Positions 1 through 5,504 of a stretch of 5,750 nucleotides of DNA are shown piece after piece (positions within the stretch are counted from its first letter, which is position 1; every line of letters begins with the position of its first letter). The notes beneath the pieces were generated by a model. It was given only the letters and a program-made list of their open reading frames with translations. It searched no databases and was not told the DNA's origin. The translations under genes and the position numbers were made by a program. Location: contig JAFSRL010000086.1 in NCBI GenBank assembly GCA_017446125.1, forward strand, positions 1-5,750, given 5' to 3'. Source of the DNA: Lachnospiraceae bacterium (lineage in GTDB: Bacteria > Bacillota > Clostridia > Lachnospirales > Lachnospiraceae).

Positions 1-20
1 CACCTTGCGGTGGTCTTTTT
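1..20 (-). terminator. Partial intrinsic terminator after flagellin B, cut by the window edge
   Basis: On the minus strand, bases 12-9 (CACC) can pair with bases 4-1 (GGTG) around a GCAA loop, about 25 nt past the flagellin B stop codon. The rest of the 3' arm and the U-tract for this direction would lie before base 1. The same GCAA loop occurs in the complete terminator after flagellin A. The plus strand has a T-run directly to the right (TCTTTTTT, 14-21), so the hairpin may be bidirectional and could also end a convergent gene lying to the left. Confidence 0.6.
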
Positions 21-38
21 TCCCGGGGTTGGTAGTGC

Positions 39-1220
39 TTAGCCGAGTAAGGACAATACGCCCTGCGTCGACTGGTTCGCCTGAGCGAGCATCGACTGAC
101 CGGCCTGTGCAAGGATCTGGTTCTTGGAGTAAGTAACCATTTCGCTTGCCATATCCGTGTCGCGAATGCGGCTCTCTGCGGCTGTCGTGTTCTCCACGAC
201 GTTGTCCAGGTTGGCGATGGTGTGCTCTAAGCGGTTCTGGATTGCACCAAGCTCTGCTCTCTGATCGGAAACGATCTTCAAAGCGTCGCCGATGGCGTCA
301 ATCGCGTAGGTCGCTGCGGTACCGTAGTCATCGTTGTTCGCACCCGGAGTCACTTTCAGACCCTTGATGCCCAATCCGGACGTATCCATTGCCTTGATGC
401 GAAGACCGATCTTGTTGTTCTCATCCGCATCCGCACCGACATGGAGAGCGAAGGTTAAGTCGTTCTTCACAACCGCCTTGCCTCTGGTGATGGTCAGGAT
501 GCTCAAACCCGTCTTTGTCTCCACCCTTGCCGGAGTTCCGGTGTTACCGATCTGGTTCGCAACAGAAACCTCCTGGCGGATCCGCTCATAAGCATCGGAT
601 AATTTCAAGGTACCCTGCGCGCTGTTCGCGTTTTCGTCCGTATCGATCGTCCACTGTCTTCCCTTGATGATAATCTTGGACCCTACAGACAGCTGCACCA
701 GTTTTAACTCAACCGTGGTCTGGTTCGTCGAGTACTTCATCTGGACCCTGGCAAAGCCGGCGTCCTTTGCTGTGAGCATGACCTCGTGCGTGCTTCCGGT
801 GCCGTCACCCTTCAACAGATAGGTCTCGTTGAACTTCGTGGTTTCCGCAACACGGTCGATTTCCGTCGTCAGCTGGTCGATTTCGTTCTGGATGGCCTCA
901 CGGTCAGACGCACTGTTCGTGCCGTTTGCCGCCTGTACTGCCAGTTCGTTCATACGCTGCAGCATGTCGTGCACTTCGTTTAAGGCACCTTCTGCTGTCT
1001 GTACCGCGCTGATACCGTCGCTTGCATTCGTACTTGCCTGATCCAGGCCGCGAATCTGCTTGCGCATCTTCTCGGAAATGGCTAAGCCCGCTGCGTCATC
1101 CGCTGCGCGGTTCACTCTGTAACCGCTCGAGAGCTTTTCCGTCGACTTCTGCTGGCCGTTCATCGTAACGCCGAGCTGTCTGTTCGCGTTCATCGCCTGC
1201 AAATTATGTTGTACTACCAT
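39..1220 (-). CDS. Flagellin B (second flagellin paralogue, 393 aa)
   Basis: This encodes a flagellar filament subunit, exported through the flagellar type III apparatus and polymerised outside the cell. The N-terminal D0/D1 region (about residues 1-148) has the flagellin hallmarks STEKLSSGYRVNRAADDAAG (26-45) and LQRMNELAVQAANGTNS (87-103). The C-terminal D1/D0 region (about 300-393) has LGAIQNRLEHTIANL, ESRIRDTDMASEM and a terminal QANQSTQGVLSLLG. The centre (about 149-255) is the variable, surface-exposed part. It is followed by the HVGADADENNK segment (260-270) seen in CBir1-like Lachnospiraceae flagellins. The start is set by AAGGAGGT at 1235-1228, 7 nt before ATG. It is nearly identical to flagellin A at both ends, but differs in the centre and is 3 residues longer. 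It has its own sigma-28-type promoter and leader hairpin. I leave the symbol blank because naming of paralogues (fliC, hag, fla) varies; the family assignment is near certain. Confidence 0.98.
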   Translation of the reverse strand: MVVQHNLQAMNANRQLGVTMNGQQKSTEKLSSGYRVNRAADDAAGLAISEKMRKQIRGLDQASTNASDGISAVQTAEGALNEVHDMLQRMNELAVQAANGTNSASDREAIQNEIDQLTTEIDRVAETTKFNETYLLKGDGTGSTHEVMLTAKDAGFARVQMKYSTNQTTVELKLVQLSVGSKIIIKGRQWTIDTDENANSAQGTLKLSDAYERIRQEVSVANQIGNTGTPARVETKTGLSILTITRGKAVVKNDLTFALHVGADADENNKIGLRIKAMDTSGLGIKGLKVTPGANNDDYGTAATYAIDAIGDALKIVSDQRAELGAIQNRLEHTIANLDNVVENTTAAESRIRDTDMASEMVTYSKNQILAQAGQSMLAQANQSTQGVLSLLG

Positions 1221-1227
1221 GATATTT

Positions 1228-1235
1228 ACCTCCTT
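1228..1235 (-). promoter_or_regulatory. Flagellin B ribosome binding site and candidate CsrA site
   Basis: The minus strand reads AAGGAGGT, a near-perfect Shine-Dalgarno sequence 7 nt before the ATG. With the two preceding bases it is ACAAGGAGGT, which contains the ACARGGA core of the known CsrA consensus. CsrA bound here would block ribosome entry. The ribosome binding site is certain; the CsrA role is inferred. Confidence 0.85.
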
Positions 1236-1243
1236 GTTTTTTC

Positions 1244-1265
1244 CCGCGTAATCCCTTTACGTCGG
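1244..1265 (-). promoter_or_regulatory. Leader hairpin upstream of flagellin B, candidate CsrA binding site
   Basis: On the minus strand, CCG (1265-1263) pairs with CGG (1246-1244), A1262 is bulged, and CGTAA (1261-1257) pairs with TTACG (1251-1247). The loop is AGGGA (1256-1252). A GGA in the loop of a short stem is the classic CsrA target. The element ends 8 nt before the ribosome binding site, exactly as in the flagellin A leader, and the stem differences between the two copies are compensatory. No protein binding can be shown from sequence. Confidence 0.6.
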
Positions 1266-1356
1266 TCAACTTAGGTTAAAAAGTCGCTTTTGTATCGTTT
1301 TCGCATTCCGTCCGTCAGGCCCCAGGCACCCTCAGGATTTCCCGCTGTCAATCTCT

Positions 1357-1384
1357 ATATCGGGCGCACTTTTAAAAAACTGAA
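1357..1384 (-). promoter_or_regulatory. Sigma-28 (FliA/SigD)-type promoter of flagellin B
   Basis: The minus strand has CCCGATAT at 1364-1357, 7 of 8 matches to the flagellar -10 GCCGATAT. TTCAGTTT lies at 1384-1377, a 6 of 8 match to the -35 TAAAGTTT, with a 12 nt spacer against the usual 11. The same CCGATAT -10 stands upstream of flagellin A. Transcription would start near 1350, giving a leader of about 130 nt. The promoter lies about 40 nt past the glycosyltransferase stop codon. I see no intrinsic terminator between them, so some read-through from that gene is possible. Confidence 0.65.
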
Positions 1385-1423
1385 CCCTTTTTCGTGTTTT
1401 TCTTCGTTAGAACATTTTTTCTG

Positions 1424-3415
1424 TCATTTCAGAACAGCCTCTTTATACTGCCTTCCGATATCCTGCCACACCGCTTCCGAAGCGTTTTCAAAAGCCAAAT
1501 CCACCAAAGTCCGGTCGGTATCACCCAGGGAATGATAATAATCGGTTTCCCTTAAACCCGGATAATACTTCGAGAGTCCTTCGCACGTATGTTTGATTTG
1601 CTCGTACGGCAATCCATCAAACTTGACAAAAAAGATATAAAGAGAGTTCAAAAAGTACTTTTGTACAAAATCGCGCATCACCGTCTCGCTCGTCGCATCC
1701 GTGATCAGTCCCCGCTTTTCCAACGCCTCCTGCTTCATCTCCTCCACGGTGAGCCTGTCAAAATGGTGCGTCAGGTTACGTCCGGATCCGGTTGAATTCT
1801 CATTCAGGAACCAGTGGTAATACGCTGCATCCGTTACATAGTAACTGTGAATCATGTGTTTTAAGAGCGGGCCGAAGAAATTATCCTCGTAAGCAAGCTT
1901 CTCCGGGAAGTAAAGATTGTAGTTCGCAAACACTTCCCGCCGGTAGAGCTTCCCCCATACATTGCTGTGAAGTCCGTGCTGCAGTAACGCCAGGCGGTCC
2001 TGTTCCGTTTCAATCCGGACTGCCGTAAACAGCGGTCCGTCATACGCCTCAATATTCTGCAACACCCCGTCGCCGCTGTCCACACCGTGTGTTCCTGCCA
2101 CCACTTCTACACCGGTTTCTGTTGCAACGGCATACATTTCCTCCAGCATTTGTGCCTCAATCCAGTCATCCGCATCGATAAAGGTCACGTAATCCGCGGT
2201 CGCATACTGCAGTCCGATGTTGCGTGCCCGTCCCTGTCTTCCGTTTTCCGCGCACGGAATCACCTTGAAGCTGACCGGGTAACGGCGCGCCCACTCCTGC
2301 AGCTTGTCTAAGGTTTTGTCCGTCGAGGCATCATCCACACAGATTACTTCGAGCTGGTCGATGCCGATGGTTTGCTTAATCACGGAAAGCAGGCACCGGT
2401 CAAGATAGGATTCCACATTGTAGCAGGGAATGATGACGCTGACCCGTTTCGGGGAAGAGCCCTCCGTCAGTCCGTTGCGATCCCCGAACCGGAGAAGATA
2501 CTCGCGCAGCTCCTTGTTCCGCAGCGTATTAACGCTGGCGGCGTGTGTCCTCAATATGAGCTTCGCGTCGGTATTGTCTTCCTCCGGAAACAGTTGTCTG
2601 ATTTGTTCCTCATCCTCTGACTCGTCCAATAGCGTCATCCGGATATGTCCCTCCGACAACACTTCCGAAAACGGTGCATAAACAAGCGCATATGTCAGAA
2701 TCGCAGGGTTGGTTTCATATAATTCCACACTGAGCCCCGGATAGAGCTCCTGCAAACCGCGAATATGATACAGAAGGCCTGCGCCGAAAACCCTGTAAGA
2801 AGCCGCCCCGTTTCTGGTCGCCCAGTTCAATCCTTCAATCAGGGGAGAATTGTTGGTGTGCAGGTAATACCCGTCCGGTTTTAATGTGATGTCGCCCGTC
2901 GCGGTATACTCGGCCGCATAATCGTTTTGCCGTAACACTTCCAGCAGACGCAAGACCTCCTGCCATTGTTCCCCGGAAATGTATCGTGTCTTAAGGATTT
3001 CATTTTGCATCGCCTGTGCAAAATCTTTCCCGAAGACCTCTTTAGCGATTGCCGCTCCGTTTTCCTCACGCAGCAGAGCCGAAAGATTTTGCTCAAAGCA
3101 CAGCTTTTCCGGTTTTGGCAGTCCTTTAGCAGCAATCGCTTCCGCCTGTAATTCCAAAAGCGGCGGAATCAAACCTGCCTCCAGATAGTCCGTTGTCAAA
3201 ACAATATCCGCAGCCTTCAAGGAAGATTCCACAACCAGTGCGGCATTGTCCAGTGCCACCTGTGGAACCGGTGCGAAGGATTCGATAATCCCCCTTGTTC
3301 TTGCGAGCGCTTCATGCGCCCAGCGGATTCCGTAAAAATCCTGTGACCTGCGGAAATACCAGACGGCACGATAGGCCGCGTTAATGGTGTCGCGTAGCTG
3401 AGATATGATATTCAT
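1424..3415 (-). CDS. Family 2 glycosyltransferase with an N-terminal Rossmann-like region, probable flagellin modification enzyme (663 aa)
   Basis: The GT-A/GT2 domain starts at about residue 324: VSVIIPCYN (325-333), the nucleotide-binding VDDAST (360-365), GRARNIG (395-401) and the metal-binding DADDW (414-418). It is followed by VWGKLYRREVF (486-496) and YEDNFF (509-514), where the acidic pair is the likely catalytic base region. The protein should transfer a sugar from a nucleotide donor; donor and acceptor cannot be read from the sequence. The N-terminal half is not a standard GT2 part. About 170 mostly helical residues precede a stretch around 208-240 (VFGAGLLYHIRGL, then VELYETNPA), which looks like a glycine-rich Rossmann strand-loop-helix. 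Similar stretches occur in motility-associated Maf-type proteins as I recall them, a weak comparison. I see no signal peptide or membrane segment, so it is probably cytoplasmic and acts before flagellin export. The start is supported by GGAGGG at 3428-3423, 7 nt before ATG. Its position between two flagellins argues for flagellin O-glycosylation, as for the glycosyltransferase gene next to fliC in Clostridioides difficile. Confidence 0.85.
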   Translation of the reverse strand: MNIISQLRDTINAAYRAVWYFRRSQDFYGIRWAHEALARTRGIIESFAPVPQVALDNAALVVESSLKAADIVLTTDYLEAGLIPPLLELQAEAIAAKGLPKPEKLCFEQNLSALLREENGAAIAKEVFGKDFAQAMQNEILKTRYISGEQWQEVLRLLEVLRQNDYAAEYTATGDITLKPDGYYLHTNNSPLIEGLNWATRNGAASYRVFGAGLLYHIRGLQELYPGLSVELYETNPAILTYALVYAPFSEVLSEGHIRMTLLDESEDEEQIRQLFPEEDNTDAKLILRTHAASVNTLRNKELREYLLRFGDRNGLTEGSSPKRVSVIIPCYNVESYLDRCLLSVIKQTIGIDQLEVICVDDASTDKTLDKLQEWARRYPVSFKVIPCAENGRQGRARNIGLQYATADYVTFIDADDWIEAQMLEEMYAVATETGVEVVAGTHGVDSGDGVLQNIEAYDGPLFTAVRIETEQDRLALLQHGLHSNVWGKLYRREVFANYNLYFPEKLAYEDNFFGPLLKHMIHSYYVTDAAYYHWFLNENSTGSGRNLTHHFDRLTVEEMKQEALEKRGLITDATSETVMRDFVQKYFLNSLYIFFVKFDGLPYEQIKHTCEGLSKYYPGLRETDYYHSLGDTDRTLVDLAFENASEAVWQDIGRQYKEAVLK

Positions 3416-3428
3416 GGCGTAACCCTCC

Positions 3429-3444
3429 GTCTACTATTGTACCA
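3429..3444 (-). promoter_or_regulatory. Possible extended -10 promoter of the glycosyltransferase gene
   Basis: The minus strand has TGG directly followed by TACAAT (-10 hexamer at 3441-3436), which fits the extended -10 form TGnTATAAT with one mismatch. It sits immediately after the U-tract of the flagellin A terminator. There is no recognisable -35 at the usual distance, because that stretch falls inside the terminator hairpin. Transcription would start near 3429, just before the ribosome binding site GGAGGG. This would let the gene be expressed independently of flagellin A read-through. The motif is short and could be chance. Confidence 0.3.
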
Positions 3445-3445
3445 C

Positions 3446-3476
3446 AAAAAGAGATACCCCCTTGCGGGGGTACCTC
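3446..3476 (-). terminator. Intrinsic terminator after flagellin A
   Basis: On the minus strand, GAGGTACCCCC (3476-3466) pairs with GGGGGTATCTC (3461-3451) around a GCAA tetraloop, and TTTTT (3450-3446) follows. One of the 11 pairs is a G-U wobble in this direction and would be an A-C mismatch on the plus strand, so the element is built for minus-strand RNA. It lies 57 nt past the flagellin A stop codon and 30 nt before the glycosyltransferase start. It should separate abundant flagellin mRNA from the enzyme gene. Confidence 0.93.
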
Positions 3477-3533
3477 TTGTGCCTAGGAATTATGCTACCG
3501 CTGGTAGTTGGTACTTCGTTGCTTCGGCGATGC

Positions 3534-4706
3534 TTATCCAAGTAAGGACAGAACGCCCTGGTTGGACTGGTTCGCCTGTGCGAGCATCGACTGGCCGGCC
3601 TGCGCAAGAATCTGGTTCTTGGAGTAGGTGACCATCTCCTCGGCCATATCCATATCGCGGATGCGGCTTTCGGCTGCTGTCGTGTTCTCCACAACGTTGT
3701 CCAGGTTCGCGATGGTGTGCTCTAAGCGGTTCTGGATGGCACCGAGTTCCGCTCTCTGATCGGAAACGATCTTCAAAGCGTCGCCGATGGCATCGATCGC
3801 GTAGGTTGCATCGGTTCCGAAGTCATCCACGTTCGCACCCGGAGTGACTCTTAAGCCCTTGATGCCAAGGCCGGACGTATCCATTGCCTTAATCCTCAGA
3901 CCAATCTTGTTGTTCTCGTCCGCATCTGCACCGACATGGAGCGCAAAGGTTAAGTCGTTCTTCACAACCGCTTTTGCTCTGGTGATGGTCAGCGTGGAGC
4001 CTGTGCCGGTCACAGTTGCCTTCGTTCCCGTTGCGCCGATGGAGTTCGCCTTGATGACCTCTTGCTTAATCTTATCATAAGCGTCGGTCTTGGAGATGGT
4101 GCCCTGTGCGCTGTCAGCGCCGGACTCAACCACGGTCCACTGCTTGCCGCGGATGATGACCTTGCTGCCTGCGGAGAGGCTGATGAGCTTTAACTCAACC
4201 TGCGTCTGGTTCGTCGAATACTTCATCTGAACCTTCGCAAAACCGGCATCCTTCGGGGTGATCATGACTTCGTGCGTGCTGCCCGTTCCGTCGCCCTTCA
4301 ACAGATAGGTCTCGTTGAACTTCGTGGTCTCAGCAACACGGTCGATTTCGGTCGTCAGCTGGTCGATCTCGTTCTGGATCGCCTCACGGTCGGAAGCACT
4401 GTTCGTGCCGTTCGCCGCCTGCACTGCCAGCTCGTTCATTCTCTGCAGCATGTCATGAACTTCGTTCAAGGCACCTTCTGCTGTCTGCACTGCGCTGACA
4501 CCGTCGTTGGCGTTCGTGCTCGCCTGATCCAAACCGCGGATCTGCTTACGCATCTTTTCGGAAATCGCTAACCCTGCCGCGTCATCCGCTGCGCGGTTGA
4601 CTCTGTAACCGGAAGAAAGCTTTTCCGTCGACTTCTGCTGGCCGTTCATTGTCACGCCGAGCTGTCTGTTCGCGTTCATCGCCTGCATATTGTGTTGTAC
4701 TACCAT
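3534..4706 (-). CDS. Flagellin A (first flagellin paralogue, 390 aa)
   Basis: This is a filament subunit with complete N-terminal D0/D1 (about residues 1-148) and C-terminal D1/D0 (about 297-390) regions. Motifs seen are KLSSGYRVNRAADDAAG, LQRMNELAVQAANG (87-100), TTEIDRVAETTKFNETYLL (118-136), ESRIRDMDMAEEM and a terminal QANQSNQGVLSLLG. Residues corresponding to the Salmonella TLR5 contacts (R90, L94 and E114 there) are kept in LQRMNELA and TTEIDRV. The variable centre (about 149-252) diverges from flagellin B most strongly between about 190 and 238. The start is ATG, 6 nt after AAGGAGGT at 4720-4713. It has its own sigma-28-type promoter and terminator, so it should form a single-gene, strongly expressed transcript. 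Nucleotide differences from flagellin B in the conserved ends are mostly synonymous, which indicates an old duplication kept alike by selection. Confidence 0.98.
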   Translation of the reverse strand: MVVQHNMQAMNANRQLGVTMNGQQKSTEKLSSGYRVNRAADDAAGLAISEKMRKQIRGLDQASTNANDGVSAVQTAEGALNEVHDMLQRMNELAVQAANGTNSASDREAIQNEIDQLTTEIDRVAETTKFNETYLLKGDGTGSTHEVMITPKDAGFAKVQMKYSTNQTQVELKLISLSAGSKVIIRGKQWTVVESGADSAQGTISKTDAYDKIKQEVIKANSIGATGTKATVTGTGSTLTITRAKAVVKNDLTFALHVGADADENNKIGLRIKAMDTSGLGIKGLRVTPGANVDDFGTDATYAIDAIGDALKIVSDQRAELGAIQNRLEHTIANLDNVVENTTAAESRIRDMDMAEEMVTYSKNQILAQAGQSMLAQANQSNQGVLSLLG

Positions 4707-4712
4707 GATATT

Positions 4713-4720
4713 ACCTCCTT
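4713..4720 (-). promoter_or_regulatory. Flagellin A ribosome binding site and candidate CsrA site
   Basis: The minus strand reads AAGGAGGT, 6 nt before the ATG. The preceding AC makes ACAAGGAGGT, which matches the ACARGGA core of the CsrA consensus. Its GGA is 22 nt from the loop GGA of the leader hairpin (start to start), a workable distance for one CsrA dimer to bridge. The CsrA role is inferred. Confidence 0.85.
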
Positions 4721-4728
4721 GTTTTTTT

Positions 4729-4751
4729 CCGTGTGAATCCTTTCACATCGG
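4729..4751 (-). promoter_or_regulatory. Leader hairpin upstream of flagellin A, candidate CsrA binding site
   Basis: On the minus strand, CCG (4751-4749) pairs with CGG (4731-4729), A4748 is bulged, and TGTGAA (4747-4742) pairs with TTCACA (4737-4732). The loop is AGGA (4741-4738), the preferred CsrA loop. It has the same layout as the flagellin B hairpin: the same bulged A, the same CCG/CGG base and the same 8 nt A-rich spacer to the ribosome binding site. The upper stem has a different sequence that still pairs fully. Confidence 0.65.
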
Positions 4752-4920
4752 GTGACTAAGTTTGTTGTTTGTTACCTCTCTTGTATAGATTGGTGAAAAA
4801 GTTTCTTATATCGCTTGGGCATATATAACAGATTCATCGTCCGGTCCTAGGCTCCATCGGAAGAACCCGTTATGAACTTATTTTTGGGGGAAGATATCCC
4901 GTATCCCCGCTACATAAAAT

Positions 4921-4947
4921 ATATCGGAATCACCGGATAAAAAAATA
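4921..4947 (-). promoter_or_regulatory. Sigma-28 (FliA/SigD)-type promoter of flagellin A
   Basis: The minus strand has TCCGATAT at 4928-4921 (7 of 8 to GCCGATAT). An 11 nt spacer separates it from TATTTTTT at 4947-4940, a 5 of 8 match to TAAAGTTT. The -35 region overlaps the U-tract and stem foot of the upstream terminator. Transcription would start near 4914, leaving a leader of about 208 nt. Between about 4752 and 4910 I see no open frame or clear motif, only A/T-rich and short G/C-rich patches. The -10 is convincing because it recurs upstream of flagellin B; the -35 is weaker. Confidence 0.65.
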
Positions 4948-4969
4948 ACCCCCTTTCGGGGATTATTTT
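4939..4969 (-). terminator. Intrinsic terminator after the fliS-flgN-like operon
   Basis: On the minus strand, AAATAATCCCC (4968-4958) pairs with GGGGGTTATTT (4953-4943) around a GAAA tetraloop. T4942-T4939 complete a run of seven T. One pair is a G-U wobble that would be A-C on the plus strand, which again points to minus-strand RNA. It begins about 10 nt after the stop codon of the chaperone gene and insulates it from the flagellin A promoter just downstream. Confidence 0.92.
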
Positions 4970-4978
4970 ATGATTTTT

Positions 4979-5458
4979 TCAATTCTTTTTGTCCATAAAT
5001 TGTGGGTCATAGAAGTTTGACTTCGACATATTGCGGTAGTAGTTGATTGCCGCGTTTGCGCTCTTCGCGTTCCCGCCCAGGCTCTCCCTTGCGCCCGCAA
5101 AAAACGATTCCGCCAACCGTCTGTTCCTGTTTTCCCCTGCCTCAATCGTATTGGAAAGCTCCGTCACCTGCTTGATTTTCTCCTGCATCCGTTTGATTTT
5201 GTCACGGTATGCGTCCTTGTGATCGTTCAGCTCCTCCTTCACATGATCGTAGAGGGAATCGAACCCGTCATTGAGCTTTACAATCTCCTCCACCAGGCCT
5301 TCCTTCTCGTCCACGGTCTTGTCGAAGGCTTCCGTGTCCTGGACTTCTTTGTTCTCCAGAATCGCCTTCTGCTGCTCGTTCAGCTTCTTTATCTGCTCAA
5401 GAACCCCGATCTTTCGATCGAGGCTCTCTTCCATCATTGTAAGGTATGTATCCGTCAT
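4979..5458 (-). CDS. FlgN/FliT-like flagellar export chaperone (159 aa)
   Basis: This is a small, charged and almost wholly helical protein, of the length usual for FlgN (about 140-160 aa). Residues 1-105 look like a long helical hairpin with coiled-coil character (repeated K/E/L spacing, e.g. LEQIKKLNEQQKAILENKEV and EKEGLVEEIVKLND). The C-terminal part has NRNRRLAES (110-118), INYYRNM (138-144) and FYDPQ (149-153). This resembles the FlgN pattern of an N-rich helix, a client-binding helix and a Y-D/G-P tail. FlgN chaperones the hook-filament junction proteins FlgK and FlgL; FliT chaperones the cap protein FliD. The position just after fliS matches the common fliD-fliS-fliT order, so either client set is possible. 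The start ATG follows AAAGGGG at 5470-5464. An in-frame ATG at residue 8 or 9 is a less likely alternative. The 46 nt gap after fliS holds no terminator, which indicates co-transcription. Family level is likely; the exact client is unknown. Confidence 0.75.
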   Translation of the reverse strand: MTDTYLTMMEESLDRKIGVLEQIKKLNEQQKAILENKEVQDTEAFDKTVDEKEGLVEEIVKLNDGFDSLYDHVKEELNDHKDAYRDKIKRMQEKIKQVTELSNTIEAGENRNRRLAESFFAGARESLGGNAKSANAAINYYRNMSKSNFYDPQFMDKKN

Positions 5459-5504
5459 AGATTCCCCTTTAAATCAGATGTCGGGTAATGGCTGTTGTCT
5501 TCGC

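Noticed and set aside
334..591. Plus-strand frame that resembles the one at 3844-4080
   Set aside because: The resemblance is only the shadow of the conserved flagellin C-terminal half read backwards, not an independent conserved gene.
1364..1423. Terminator for the glycosyltransferase gene
   Set aside because: Several A and T runs are present, but no stem-loop precedes a T-run on the minus strand, so I do not call one.
2881..3135. 84-codon minus-strand frame inside the glycosyltransferase gene
   Set aside because: It is an out-of-frame reading of the same strand, with cysteine- and arginine-rich composition and no start signal.
3495..3507. CTACC-GCT-GGTAG inverted repeat between the flagellin A stop codon and its terminator
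   Set aside because: It is a 5 bp stem with a 3 nt loop and no T-run, and it is not repeated after flagellin B. It is too short to call a feature.
4272..4571. 99-codon open frame on the plus strand, antisense to flagellin A
   Set aside because: It lies wholly inside a certain gene, has no ribosome binding site, and exists because flagellin codon choice leaves the antisense frame open. A similar antisense frame occurs opposite flagellin B for the same reason.
39..4706. Invertible or recombining flagellin cassette (phase variation)
   Set aside because: Both flagellins point the same way, so their homology would cause deletion rather than inversion. No inverted repeats, recombinase gene or recombination site is visible.
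4808..4815. AGCGATAT on the minus strand as a second sigma-28 -10 in the flagellin A leader
   Set aside because: It has two mismatches in the GC part, and no TAAA-like -35 lies at the right distance. The CCGATAT at 4921-4927 is better and is shared with flagellin B.
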